From: Rhypophila decipiens
Taxonomy: Eukaryota; Ascomycota; Sordariomycetes; Sordariales; Naviculisporaceae
Assembly (NCBI GenBank): GCA_033297075.1
Contig: MU858049.1
Span: forward strand, 124,001 to 188,000
Direction of reading: 5' to 3'
DNA: 64,000 nt
Shown in pieces: positions 37,946 through 51,800 of the stretch. The notes below the pieces were generated by a model. That model was not told where the DNA came from and ran no database searches. It was given only the letters and a program-made list of their open reading frames with translations. The translations under genes were made by a program, and so were the position numbers. Every line of letters begins with the position of its first letter. The stretch's first letter is position 1.

Positions 37946-37965
37946 CCATGCCATGCCATGCCATG
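37946..37965. repeat. (CCATG)4 tandem repeat
   Basis: Four perfect 5-bp units in noncoding sequence, inside a long domainless reading frame. Confidence 0.85.
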
Positions 37966-40900
37966 CTGGGTTGCTTGCTGTTTGTCTCTGTGCTCCCCCA
38001 TCTTCCTTGTTGGTCAAACTGTGGTTAGGTATGTTCTGGAGCCCAGGTCCTCTTGTCCTTGTTCTTCTGTGCCGTGTCTCTACCCCCGCCATTATTCCTA
38101 CCACCACCCACCACCTAGACTTACACCGAGGTTGCATGAGCGAGAGAGACAGAAAACAACTGAGAGGAGATCGGAGGATGTGCCACAGCCACTACCCAAA
38201 ACCAGCATCCAAGTCGCACAGCGCCCGCATGGGTCGGGTCTTGGGGGTGATTTCTACGACCCTCAGTGCTTCGGCAGAAAACCTTGCTCAAGTGCTCTAT
38301 TGTCGTCGTCTTGTCTAGTCGCTTGGACCAATACAAACAAGGTACTCCGTATGTACATGGCGAGGAAAACGAGCATCAGATATAACACGTTCAACGCACA
38401 CTAGAAACCCCCTATTGCTACCTACTATCACCTTATATACTACACTACTAACTGCGCTCGGACGGACCCTTGTTTCTGGGGGTTTCTTTTGCTTGTTCGT
38501 CCTCGGTACGGATACGTGCGAGTGTGCCACCATCAAAGATACCCCGCTTCATGTCCCTACCCTTATCCCACCTACATTACCTACCCAAGGTAAGGACCTA
38601 CCTGCCTACCTGGGAAAGCTATGGGTTGGGTTCTGTAGGTATGTACAGTACATGTATGTACTGGACGGAGCTATGATATGGATGCCAGGATGTGCCTCGC
38701 TTGTGAGTGTGTGTACCCCGTACGTACATACACTTACAGACCACAGACGATGATGGCGTGGGGAGAAAGGGAAGGGAACTTTGGAAGGAGGCATCCAAGG
38801 GTCTAGGACCAACCTACCGTCGTTTTGGGTTTATTCGGTTTCTTCTTGTTGTCGTTCGTGGTGGCCCTTTAATCCAATATGTCACGGGGAGAGAAGAGCA
38901 CATCTCACTATCTGGTTTGAAGGGCGAACGAACCTGGTTGAGATTATTGCTTCGTACCTGCAGAGGTCTGGCAAGGCCTGCCATTTGTGGTTGCTCGTAC
39001 ATGTACTGTACTGTATGGTTTACTCACGGGTATCGGTATTACAGCGCGCTCAGAGCCCTGTGGTGATTCGGTGTCGATACGTATTGATACATGGACTGTA
39101 ACGATACACGCTCAGAAAGTTGAGTTAACCTTGGATATGACTCTCAGGATTTTGTTTTTCTGGACAAACGTGTATTGCCTTGGTCATTACCTAAAAGGAA
39201 CCTGAGACTGTCTGTACTCAAGGTAAGGTAGGTTGATATTGTCAACGTGTGTCTGCCGATGTCTCAGCTTCGCCTGCGCCATGCAGCAAAAGATGAGCTT
39301 GAAGAACAGACCAATATCGCTACGCCACGAGCAAGTTTGGGTGAGTTTGATCCGGCGGTGAGGACTTGAGAGCTGCCGAACCGACATATTTGTGGCGTAT
39401 GTACATACGTGCCTCCCTCCCTACGCCGTATTCTACATGGAGATAGCTATCAAGCTCCGGGACTTTGTTTCACGCAACTACGCCGCCATTGCCGCCGACG
39501 CCGCTGCTCTCATCTCGGGGCTCGTTTTTTTTGCTGAGCTTTGCCGTGCCGTGATGGACACACCGGCCGGCTCGCTTGGTGGTTTGGCCGAGTCCGAGAG
39601 GGAGGAGAAGGGATATGTTATTCTAATCATCAAGCTGACTAGCTAGCTTGCTAGCTGCGTGGTGTCTTGATTGTGAGTGAGGGATACTATCCGCAATATC
39701 ATGTGCCGCACGTGAATATGAGAGTCAGCAACGGAATGGAGTGAAGGTGCTGACATCAACTTCTTATGTTGGTTGGCTATAATACCTTGGTTGGCTGTAT
39801 TCAATATCAATCATGTATTCTGCTTGGTCATCAGAAATATAAGACTGGGTAGCTTATAGAGAGTTATAACCACCATCAGACATGATGTTTAAACACTTTG
39901 TCAAAGACATGTCAGATATATCATATCTTGGTTAATAGGGAGTATTGGAGAATATGCAGGTAATACGGGAAAGATACCGCGGAGTTACACAACAGGGACG
40001 AAATCGAAGGAAAGGTCAGCGAGAACCCCCAACTAAAGATGATATTTCAGAGTTTCCTTTTTGGTTGATTCCATCACGATTGACATTGGATATCTAATGA
40101 CTGCTCTGCTCTGCTTCATTCATTCGTTCAACATTTCTTGGTGCCTCTGTACCATTCACTCAATGGATTCTCAAAGTGATCCCTCTCCCGTCAGTTACTG
40201 CTGACATGGGAGCTCAAACCTGCCTTCACAACGCAAATTAATTCCTGCGCAGATAATCCATCTTGCTTGCGCCCAGCTTTGCCTTTCCATTGAATGCAAC
40301 GCGTGTGGTGACACAATAACGATGCCCACAAGGGTGCTTGAGTGGTTTGTTTCCTCGCTCGGTTGGTTGGTTTGAGGGGGATAATGCCAAAATACTACCT
40401 ACGTGCTATATTAAACCTATCGCAAAAAAGAACACCTCGGCAATGGGATGGGTTGCTTTGAAATACTTGATACTACTTTGGGGGTTTTCTTGATGATGAT
40501 TTGGGCAAACTAACTTCACCCGCTCTCGCTCTTTTATGTCCCCGTTTCACCCAGGTTGAGAACATAAGACCGAGAAACCGAGGATGGTAGTAATGGAGGA
40601 GCCAGGAGGTGGTGACTTTGAGAGTAATGGTCGTAATAAGAGGCACATAAAAAGCCTAGAGTGATGGCATTCTCAAGTGAGTAGGTATATACGGGTGAAG
40701 AGGCGTAATGGGGCGGAACTTGATGGGATGAAGAAAATGAAGCATCTGAATATTGAGGGGAGTTCTGAGCCCGGTGCTTGTCTTTTGAAGCTCTATGTGA
40801 GGCCGGATTTTACTTTTCACCAAATGGAGCCCAAACGATTCATGTATTAATAGCTTGTTAGACATCTGGATGTCATGTTAGTAGGTATGTCTTGCATGTA

Positions 40901-42072
40901 AATGCCGTGCATATCTTCACCCTTTATTGTTGTTAGTGAGCTTGCCATAGTTGGCTCGGCAGTCTACGGACGCGACCATCATTAAATCCATCTCACACCG
41001 GTCTTCCTCACACCATGATATATTCAGATAAGAACTCATATTTACATATAAAGCTTTGGATTGTCGAGAACGTTTTCCGTATTCGGATAGTGAAAGCAGG
41101 ATGGAGGGAGGAAAGACCCGAGCCGAAAGCAAGAGCGGGCGGCACAGCAGCATAAGCAGCAGTGAGGAACAGCAGACAGACAGATGTCGGCATGTCGTCG
41201 TACAGAACCATCCGGAGAAGCTTCTTGGGATGGATGTATATGTATGGACGGCTGTACGGATACGGCACGGCACGCAAAGAACAGAGCTAGCTCGCCGCCC
41301 TCCGGAGACGGACCAGATTCCGGATGGATGTATGTTGATATGTAAGAGCGGGAGGGAGGTTCTGTGCGGAATATGCACAGAGCAGATTCCGTAGGTAAGG
41401 TAGAGGATTCGGACTAAAAGTAACGAATGGTGTATGTACGGAGTTGTCCGTCGAGTACCGAGATAACCTGGAAAGTGCGTAATAGCGATGTGGAATCCTT
41501 TTCACTCTTTAGAACAATAGATGCCCCACGCCACATTGCATCCGGTGATTGTTATCCCCGTGGAGGTTCGGATGATAATTCATTTTTCTGGAAGACACAC
41601 AATCTTGATATCTGAGATTGAAGCTTCGTCAGGGACATAACTTTCCTTCTTGATCACAGTGCACCAAGTGGTTTGAGCTCCCTCCAGTTTATGAAGCTGC
41701 GAGCATCGAGACTTGAATTTTCAGCAATCATTTCACAGATTGGAGACTTCGGGTCAAGGTCCCCGAAGTTTCCACGTGGCGTATGTACAGGCATCTAAAA
41801 TACATAATGAGTTCCACGCTTTTGCGTATTGCCCTTGATATTCTCACTCTCGAAGCAATGGCAAAGGCTTACTTTGCGTGTTTAGCACACCTTGGTTCTG
41901 TGGTGGTGCTTGAACCCCACGTCCACATATGTATGGTAACCTGAGCAAAGCCAAGTGGTATGGATGCCATGTAACTGCGATGTGATGCTGTGTCATGTAC
42001 GGCAGGTGGAGCAGCAGGCGGGCTGTGATGTAATGTACGGCTCGAGATGTAAATGTAATGTATGACCGGGTA

Positions 42073-42180
42073 GGCAAGGCAAGGTAAGGCAACGCAAGCG
42101 CAAGGACAGTGTGATGCCGAAGCAGCAGCGGTAGGTACTAGTCTCCGTCGGTAAAGCAAGGCAAGGCGAGGCGAGGGCGG
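42073..42180. repeat. AAGGC-rich low-complexity sequence
   Basis: Two patches (about 42073-42095 and 42155-42180) consist largely of imperfect AAGGC/GAGGC pentamers, separated by unique sequence. Probably slippage-derived. Confidence 0.6.
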
Positions 42181-45100
42181 GTACAGCATCAAAGGTTGAG
42201 CCAAGGTGAGTTACGGTGTAGGGTTAGGTATGTATGTCCATGTTGAAGCATGCGGATCCATACATCCACGTGTAAGAGCCGCCTTACGGAGTATGGCATT
42301 TGCATCCGTTATCCGAATGTATCAGTACGTACGCCAGTATGCCGGTGCTGGGTCGGCGTTGTTAACATGTTGATGGATCTCGAGGCATCAAGCCATGATG
42401 TAGGCCATCTGTAATTGTCCGCCATGGGCTCCTCGGGCGTTGGTATGTATGCACATGTGTTCTGCTGTGGTATCCGTGATATAGACGGGGTAGCGATATG
42501 TGAGTAGGTAGCTATGTCTTGCATGCTCCAGGCTTTATACCAACGACATGGCATACTTCTGCATTGAGTTGACAGAACGGGACATGATATGAAATTCCTC
42601 TAGGTATTACAGACGGCAAGGATGACCCTGAGATGAGACTCTCGGAGCTGGACAGGTCATTACTGAGGAACTGCTATCTCACCTCACCGGTTAATTACAG
42701 GCCTATATATCCAAGTTCTTGGAGAATCACCGCTGTTGTTGGAAGTTGCTGCATTTTCTCGGCCAACAACACAGATACATGCCAACGGTATAATAATAAC
42801 ATCTGGATCTGCGTTTAGAGTCAAATAGATGTACCGGTATTCTAGAGAGTTGTCAATGGTCTATATCTGTTATCCAGCCCTACTATCCGTAGCCTGCAAT
42901 AGATGATGGATCGCACCAAGTTCGAACGATATCATATCCACATCTTGGCCGTTGTAACGTTCTGTATGTACTGTAGATCAGTACAGTACACTATGTATAC
43001 AAAGCCCGCGAAACGTACAGTACACAGTGCGGGTACCGCCTGATCCGTGCAACGATTAGACGAGGCTGGGGAGGCTAATGGTGTAACGGTACGGAGTACA
43101 TACAGTATAGTGTATTATTAGTACGACTAGACTGGTCAGCGAGAAACGAGAAACGAGAGCGGAGATGGCAGACAGATCGTCTTCGTTTCGTCTGATCCGA
43201 GGCAGGGCAGGGCAGGGACGGACCACCGGACGGTCGCAACGGTTTGCTAAAGTAGTGGTCTCCATTACGGATACGCCTGAAAGATCCACCTCTCGATCTG
43301 ACCCGTCTGTGGGTATCGCAAGTCGCAGGTTGGGTCAGAAGGTACTGTACCTGCGTCTATAAAGACTGGTGCTTGTAATAAGTGGCATGGAAACTGTACA
43401 GACGGGCAGGGAAAAGTCCAACATGGATAGCCAAACCGATCAAAATACCCCGTAGTGTAAATACTCGAGGCCGAGGTAAGGGGGCCGGTCTGTTTCGATG
43501 TTTGCTAATGATCTCAATGATCTCCACATCCTCAGTCCCATCTTGATTGGGAATGTCGGTAACGAGAGCAGTTTGGCTTGAGATCCGGGGGTTGGGTTGT
43601 GGTTAGTTTCCAGGGATATTGGGAAACAGACAGAACAGGGTTCAGTTTCTTTCTGTCATCAATATACGTCCCCTTTTTGAAGTTCTCTTTTCGTGAGGAG
43701 GTCGGGGTTGAAGACGGAAAGGGGGGCTGGTCGTTTCTTTTCGCTGTCAGCCCCATGGGCAACGGAACAACTGATAAGAGTCAGCACGTGAGTCCTTGCG
43801 AACCTTCTGGTTAATTATATCAAAGGGCTTAGAACGATTCAGGTATGCATGGTTTATACCAGACGAAAACAAACCAGGAATCATATGTATTGTGACGTAG
43901 GGTATTGATACATGGCAGAGAGGCATTGAAGAATATAAAGGAGAGAAAGATCACGCTGATAGATTACCTGCATGACACCAAAGCACGTCGTGCGCAAGTC
44001 GAAAACGCTTCTCTTCTTCGTTCCCCGGATAGAAGGGCGTTGGAGAAAGTCATTCATGCATGATGGAGCACAGTACCTGGGTTAGGTTGGGTTGGGGGTT
44101 TCTCCTCCCCGTTTTCTCGTCTTGCACACGCAGTGCAGCGCATCGCAGTGCCGTGCAGGAGCTGGAGACAGGACAGCCGTAGCGCCTTGCATTGGCAGCG
44201 CCGCCATAAGCTGTCCCCAGGTTCCATCTTTACAACGTGCTTTTATTGCTGTTGCGCCCGCTCCATCACGGCCAGCCATGCGGATCTCGATACTCCGAGT
44301 GATGTGATAACCAATACCTTGTGCTCTAAATAAGGCAGAGATTGACTAATCGTTCCAGACTCTGGGCAGGGACTCCATGGCAGGCTTTGATACGGAAAGG
44401 ATGAAATACAATCAGATGGCCAGGCTGATATTTGTTCGGTACCGACGGCGTGTATCAGTACACTAGGGTACATGCAGATTTCGTCTCCAATTCGTGTGGT
44501 ATTGGGAATGCCTGGTCTGAGAAGAGTTGATGAATTCAATCGAATTCAAGATCTGTAAACCAAGTTAACAAGCGAAGCATCTCACATCACATCTTTATAC
44601 TGTACTCAAGTCTCTTGCCCTAAAATGACGGCCATATCCGTTCTGCCACACCTTGGGGACCGTTCCCGGCGTGGGAGTGGTGAGTTCTCGGTGAGGCTGA
44701 GGGGTCGTATCGATCGTCGCAGCATTGTACCAACGCACACTAATATGTAGCGCAGAGTACGTGCATTGGATGAAAGTGACCCTCAAGGTGAAGGCTTCCA
44801 GGAGGCTGACTCTTGTACCTCGTAACGCACATATCACGTACATACATTACATCGCGTGCATTGCGGGCCGAAGGCGGCTACAGCACGTTAGTGCACTCGA
44901 CCTGACGTACTACCTGGTCTGTGGTCTCCCGCTGATGCCTGCTCTGTTCGAAATCACACCGGCATGCTGTGGGAAGCTATCGTGTATTCTAGAACACAAC
45001 AAGGGTGCATCGTCGTTTTGTGACAACAGCATCACCGACTGAGAGCTGGAGGAAAGACGACCTCTGCTGTGGGCCATCTTGTCTGATCTTGGTGTTGCTA

Positions 45101-48100
45101 TCTCTGTTCGATGGCAGACTCGATAGGCACTGTGCCTAGCTTCGTATTCTAGGCAGTCAAGACTAGGAGAAAAGGGCTCGCCAATTTTTATACAAGTCCA
45201 GATTCTCGTTTTAGTTTGGGACCTTTCGAGAAAGATTCCCGAGTTGCTTGACGACGAGCGACATCCCCGATATGGAATATATGTGACCCCCCACTCAGAT
45301 ACCGTAGTAGGCTAGACCGTTGGGGACGATGCGCTAACGATCCGTAGCATCGCATTGTAAATCGCCAAGCGACATCGCACATGTTGAAGGTAATTGTGGA
45401 GCCTCATTGGAGATGGAATCTGAAGCCAGGCAGCTCGAAGCAAAGATGGACAAATGAGGGGTGGTTGTTCGCCTTGTCAAGCCTCACAAACAATCATTTG
45501 AGATGCCTCAAGGTGGCCAGGTAGACTGCTTCTTGTGCAAGTCGGGAGTCTGGGGAGAGGCCGTGGCCGGGGAGAAACCGGAGCTTTCTTGTCAGATCGC
45601 ACAGATGGTAACAGCAGCAGTCGATACGGGGCGGAGCGGGGAAGAGCGGGGAAAGGCGACGCGATGAGCGACGAGTGAAAAGTTGTGTGGGCTCCAAAGC
45701 CAATATTCTGCTGACCAAGACGATACCTTGTAACATATTTCCAGGTCAAAATTAGTTGACAACGCACCCCTCTCTGTTTCTCTGTCTCTCGGAAACCTGT
45801 CTCGAATCCCATGTGAAAAGTCGCCGGACTGGCAAGAGCGATATGTTGCAACCTGTGCCGTGCTGAGTGGGCTTGAAGCCTGACGGGGGACGGGGATGAC
45901 CGGGTGGCCGAAGGGAGGGAAGAGGCCGAAAGCGGGATGGACCAGGAGCATGGGTCCAGGTTTAAAGGACGCTAAACCACCGACCACCGAGTTTTATCTG
46001 CTGAGACGGCGAACCATTGGCAGCCAGCAAATGTATTGACGATGGGGGAGGCGAGGCAACTCTCACGTCGGTTGTGCCGGGCATCCTCCGTCGATTCAAA
46101 GACGGGAGTCTCCCAAGTCCCGCCGGATAGAGAAAACTGCGCTCTCAACTTTCCAGGCCTTGCTAGGCCCCAATGTCGACACTAACAAGGTATCGGTAGG
46201 AGGACCAAGCTTCTCCTCTTCGTGGGCCAGGGAGGGCCGCCTGAGGCAAGGCCACCTCTGAGCCAGGAGGGGGTAGATTTAGTGTTGTGTATCCGCCATT
46301 GACCAGCTGGATGGCAAAGTAGCGGTGTGCGGATCACGCTAAACCTCGTCGAGAAAGTCCACAGTGTGAAATCTCGCCGGTGGTTGTACCCGAACCATCA
46401 CGAACTCACATTTGAGCAACTTGACGAGCACGAAACTGACGACAAGGCTTCAGTAACTGGAGCAAAAAGCTGAGGAAATAGAAGACAGGATTTTATAAAG
46501 AGTGAAAGAAGTCGGCATAGATCGAGAGTGAGCGCAGACTGCAGATACATGGATAAGGAACCACGAGGCCTTCGTCTCGATAGCGAGCTGAATTCGCGAC
46601 AAGAAATCACCAGTGACAAGCAACGACACGATATCCGTACCCGTCGCCGAAAGACTCGAATGCCCTTTACGAAGATCATGAAGTATCGTAGGGGACGTGT
46701 GTTGTCTTGAGGTTCCTCTGAGAGATCCACTCAAGCACCAACAAGCATCTCTGGGTGCCACTGCTTCCTTCACCCTGGCAGCCATGTAAGGCGGAAAACG
46801 GTCCGCCCATGCAGCACCTAACAACGAATAGAAGACCAATGGTGGAATCTGTGTAGTGAATCCGCGGTGCACAAAGACGAGCTGATATGATTTGCATCGG
46901 TCTCACGCACGAGGTTCGCACCGTAGAGCTCTGGCTGAACCGAAACGAAACAACGGCGAAATGAGATATGGAAACCACCTCGTGATCCAAAGGTTTGAGG
47001 AGGCTTTTGGGTCTGTGATTACTGACGGGACTGGTCTCTTCATTGGATGACCCGGAGTGATCGTCAGTGATGTCGAAGTCAGCTCATACATTTCTCAACA
47101 AAAAAATATCGAATTGATAGCAGCCGCCAACCCACACCCTGAAAGGAGGCATCAGGTGTGGGCTTGAAGACGTGGTTCGCGTTGATTGGGCTGATGGCTG
47201 GCCGAGTTTTGTGCCACAACCGACCAGAGGCTCGCGCGGAAAGATAATGGCAAACCCGCAGATCGGTAGACGCCCAGCGTTTCACTATCAAGACACCCTC
47301 CCTGTCCGGGTCCAGCCATTCCCAGCCTCCGACAGACCAGCCTGGTATTTTATTTCTTTTTGCTCTTTTCTTTGCTTTTTCGGACAATGAACGAGCCGAG
47401 AAGAAGAAACGAATGAACAACGCCCCGGTGTCACTGCCCGGACTGAGGTGATATTCCGCAGGGCTGGACGGAGTCGACCGACTGCTCCGTGTGAGTTGTC
47501 GCAGAGATACTGACACATGTACGGGGTATCTACATGTGCGAATTGCCAGTCTCAATGTCTTTTCCAGCGTCAGAGTAGTCGGGCCATCGGATAAACCATA
47601 TACGGCAGAGACGTGAACCAAACAACCCCGCCCAGACTTGATCTGGACACTCCAGAGAACCCGCGAGTTCTTTTGTTTCGGGAACCAATTCGATGTCTTG
47701 ATTTTCCCTGGTGACAGTCGCGACCCGAGAGAACAAGAGCTGAAACATTCCAAGAAGATGTCGGGGGTTATTGTCTGGTCCATGATTGGTCGAGCCTTGT
47801 CGATGCACAAGCACATAACCGCTGTGCATGAGGGCAATGCAAGTGTTCGCTCACTCGACCCAAGATCCTTGCCCTGCCGGCTTGCCTCACCACCAGATTT
47901 TAGCACGAGATGCAGGGACTGCTTGTCGCCTTGACCTTGGTGATCATCGCGACCATACGTGGCGTTGTACAAGACCAAAAAAGCACAAGCATAACCCGTT
48001 CGAACAATGACGCGTGCCGTGGTCTTGGACCCCATTCGGGAACGACGGAACAAGACATGTCTCTGAATATCCAAAGAAACATTTTGAGCACGGGATCTTT

Positions 48101-48864
48101 GCGTCGTTTCGCAAAACACTGGTACTGTTGTTTCGAGGGAGAATTACCGCTATTTTTGGCGGCAATTGTGACGACGAGTTTTGAGCACGGGCCTTCTTCC
48201 TAAGAAAGACAGCCACGGGCACTGCGATGTGCAACACCTGGATTATCCGATAGCAATGGGTGGACGACCTGCGAATACGGTCGCCATGTCCACATGCCCT
48301 TGTACCAACAGACGAAGAGAGGGAGAGGGCGATGGCATTCTGCTCTGCGTTGCTTCAGGCCGTGCGGGGGACACTTCTGGAGGCTCCTCAGCCTTGTGAT
48401 GGGCTTGGCTGGTTGTTCTGCTACAGTCTTTGACCATTACCCTCCGAAAAGTTTTCAGTGAGTCGCTCCTGAAGCTGGCGTTTTCTGATCGTCGACGAGT
48501 TGAGGAGGTACCACGCACAACTGCGGGGACTTGAGGCTCAAATCCACTGCATATCATTCCCGGCTGACACATGAGGCTGCGGATGCATGCTGCAGGGCTG
48601 GTAGATCGAGAGAACAGGCATGCGAACAGAGCCCATAACTGGTCGTGATGTATCTTTTTTGTGTGAAATTGCAACTCTCATCTCAGACATGAGCTTGACA
48701 AGCCGAGTTGATCTTGAGTAAAAAGCTCGGCCAATGGTCTCCTGAGCCTGGAAGTTCCACCGTGGCTTCACAATTCCTTTATGAAACACGAGGGGTTGAG
48801 TGGCTTTGGTTGCAGACCGCGGCAGCGGTTGCTCCCCCGCGATTCGTACCGCCGACTTCCTCAT

Positions 48865-48888
48865 GAGATGCTGAGATGCTGAGATGCT
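48865..48888. repeat. (GAGATGCT)3 tandem repeat
   Basis: Three perfect 8-bp units in noncoding sequence. Confidence 0.9.
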
Positions 48889-51800
48889 GAGGATATTTGC
48901 TGCATGTCAAATGACCTCCCTCGGCCAGTCTTTGGATGCCACGACTGAAGGTATCGAGTTCAAAGGATTCTGAGAATATTTCCATGTGCTCTGCTGGCGA
49001 GTTTGTGGTCATTTCGTCTCGGCCAAAGCTAAATCGCGGTCCTGAGTGGAGGAAGGATGGTTGGCGACGCCGTCATTGGTTTAGGCTTTCGGCGACCAGG
49101 TCGTTGCTGTGCTGAGTGAGAGGGCTGGTGGAACAGGTCCCTCTAGCAAAAAGGGAGGCCTGAATAGGGTGTCGTGTTCTGGAAGAAAACACTTATCCAG
49201 GTCTGCAAGTAATCAGTTAACGAACCCATCTTTCCGGGATTTTCCAGATCGAGCAATCTGATCTCCAAGAACATGCGTATTGCAGACAGGGTAACGAGAT
49301 CCAGTGCGTGGGATTATGCCAACTGAAAGGCTTGCATTGTTGTCGAGCTTGCCGTCCACATGAGGCACAGCTTCTGATGGTGCAGTCGGCATCGAAGGCA
49401 CGGATGATTACCGGTATGGAATCTTGTCCAGATTCGTGCAGGAGTAAGAGTTGGGCCCCCACACCAGCATCTCTATGAGCTTGAATGCCAACCCGACCTT
49501 ACAACAGTCCGCAGTCGATTGATCCCAAGTCGTAAGATGGGAAACGAAAACTTGCGCCGTGAATACCTCGAGAGAAAGATAAAAAGGGAAAGAAGGTTGA
49601 AGGAAGAGCTGGTCGGTGCTGCGGTCCAATACCTTCGGGCACAGTGCTGTTCTGTACATGTACATACATACGATCCCGACTGGTGCGGATGTGCCCCCAA
49701 TGACTTTGAAGACATGGATACGAAGTCGCAAACTTGCAGGATGTGATGATATGTATGTGAGCTTAAACCCATGATTCTGCTTGAAGATCCATCCTTGTGG
49801 GAGAGATCAATGTTGGTGCAAAAATCTGTCGATATCGCCAAAGAACATTGTGAATGCTGACCTCATGCGTCTTGATACTTTGCTGGGTTAACATGCAAGC
49901 AGGTACCAGTTGGAGCACAGGCGGACCATAACCTGAGTTCCATGTGTTGGCTCTTGCTGCACGGCTCGGGACTACATGGAAACGAAGTCGTTGGAAACGG
50001 CCATTTCTGCCAGCGTCCTGAGCAACCGATGCAAGGGAAGGGAGTTGTCGGTAAAGAACCCGAGGAAACACTCTGGCTGACATCAAGTGGCGGTCATAAT
50101 GAGGGACAAGCCCGGCAGTTCTGGAGCTCCTTGTTCCTGGAATCGGCGAGCGCCTGGCCGCAGCCACATGCAGAGTGCAGACCGGGTGAGAATCCGGAAA
50201 GCTTTGAAAGGAGAGTCGACAGTCAAATAAGTTCTGAACGTGAAACGGAAGCGTTGAAGCTAAAGGAAGTTTTTAGTGTACTCCGTAGAATCTAGAGAAA
50301 CCGTGACGGGAACTGAGTTTGCATCGACAAGCGCGATCGCCCCACAGAATGGATAACACACCGTTGAGGTAATAAAGAACTACCGCCAAGCGACAAAGTG
50401 ATACGGATTGCTGCTGCCGATGGATTCCCGAAGTATGAAATAAATCCCCTGGGACTATGGTGAGAGAAATAATCAAGAATGTATAATATGAAGTTGCTTG
50501 ATTTGGATTTGTTTCGTAAACTCCCGTCAACATGTGCTTCTATCTGTACAGTACGTTACGATGTACGCAGGAGCACCGCCCAAGCCCTCCTCACCTTATC
50601 TTTGCATCAATCGTGCATTGCAGAGCAGACCGGCCCAGCCCAGGTCAATCGGAGGTTTTCTGTTGATCTTGGCTTGGGAAAGTTGTATTCATCAAGAGCG
50701 AAGGGGCATAACAATCGAAATCAAGAGATTATCCAGGTTCAATAAGGGATTTTTTCAGCATCTGCCCGGGGCACAATTTTTCTGCATGTACTTTTGTATT
50801 GCCTCTCCTCACCCTAAAAACCGTACAGGCAAGCTTGTATGTACTGGACGTACAGTACGAGTACCTACCTCCCAAGTCGCAGGGTACGGAACAACCCGTT
50901 ACTCACGGATACCGAACGTTGGACCAACGGGACTCCACTCTTCAAGTCTTCTCCACTTGATTACTTAACCCCACTCATATGCCGTCCCCTATTGGCCCAC
51001 TGCACTTACGCCTCAACCACTCCACTTTCCTGAGCCCTAACTCCTCTCGGCCTTGGCAATTGACATTGAACGTCCACAAAATCGGCGCCTTTGGTCATTG
51101 AGAACGAAAGCTCACGAGGATCGCCCCTACGCTCGAAATACCGATATTAGCATGTCTGGTTTTGGGGATTGTTGCTTTCGCCTCATGTCTGGCTATCGAG
51201 ACCTCGTACTGTTGTCTCCTGCCGAACATTCAACATGGCTAGGGTAAGTTGACCTGCAGCACAGTCATGGGCGTTCAGACGGTAGTTGGCACATGGGGCA
51301 GCGACCTCAGCCAAACACAGGCCAGCATCAACTGCACACACCACCACCCGGTCAATGGCCACCCCCGCCATACATATGCACATGCGTGCTCCGATGTGGG
51401 TTGCCAGGACTGCGTATCTAATCTACGCTTCGCTGTGCAGCCGTCATTATTGCTCGCGTCGAGAACATGGACAACACCAACCGAGACTGACCAGTTGAAC
51501 AGCTGTGGTGTTTGAATACCCTCAAGCTCTACCTGGTTTGTCGAGTGACAATGTCGTGCCTCTGGATTAAGCTTCATTCCATTACCTGCGGTGGCACCAG
51601 AGTCCATGAGGCTACGGAAATGGCCCCTTGGATCCCGGTGACAATGATGCGCTTGGGTATTCAATTGTTTGTTCAGCAGAGGCCCCGGCACAGCCAACAT
51701 GCCAAAAACGTGGCCCTGGCCGCCGTCCTGCATCATCTCCCAAGTTTTCCCCTAAAGATTCCCCAGACGACATCATAGTAATTGCTTAGAGAAGCAGAGA

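Noticed and set aside
42219..42228. Telomere-like TAGGGTTAGG
   Set aside because: Under two repeat units, so consistent with chance. No longer array is present.
46450..47650. Weak similarity (HVSAV region) between two minus-strand frames about 1.07 kb apart
   Set aside because: Only a few residues agree and the nucleotide sequences do not align clearly, so a duplication is not supported.
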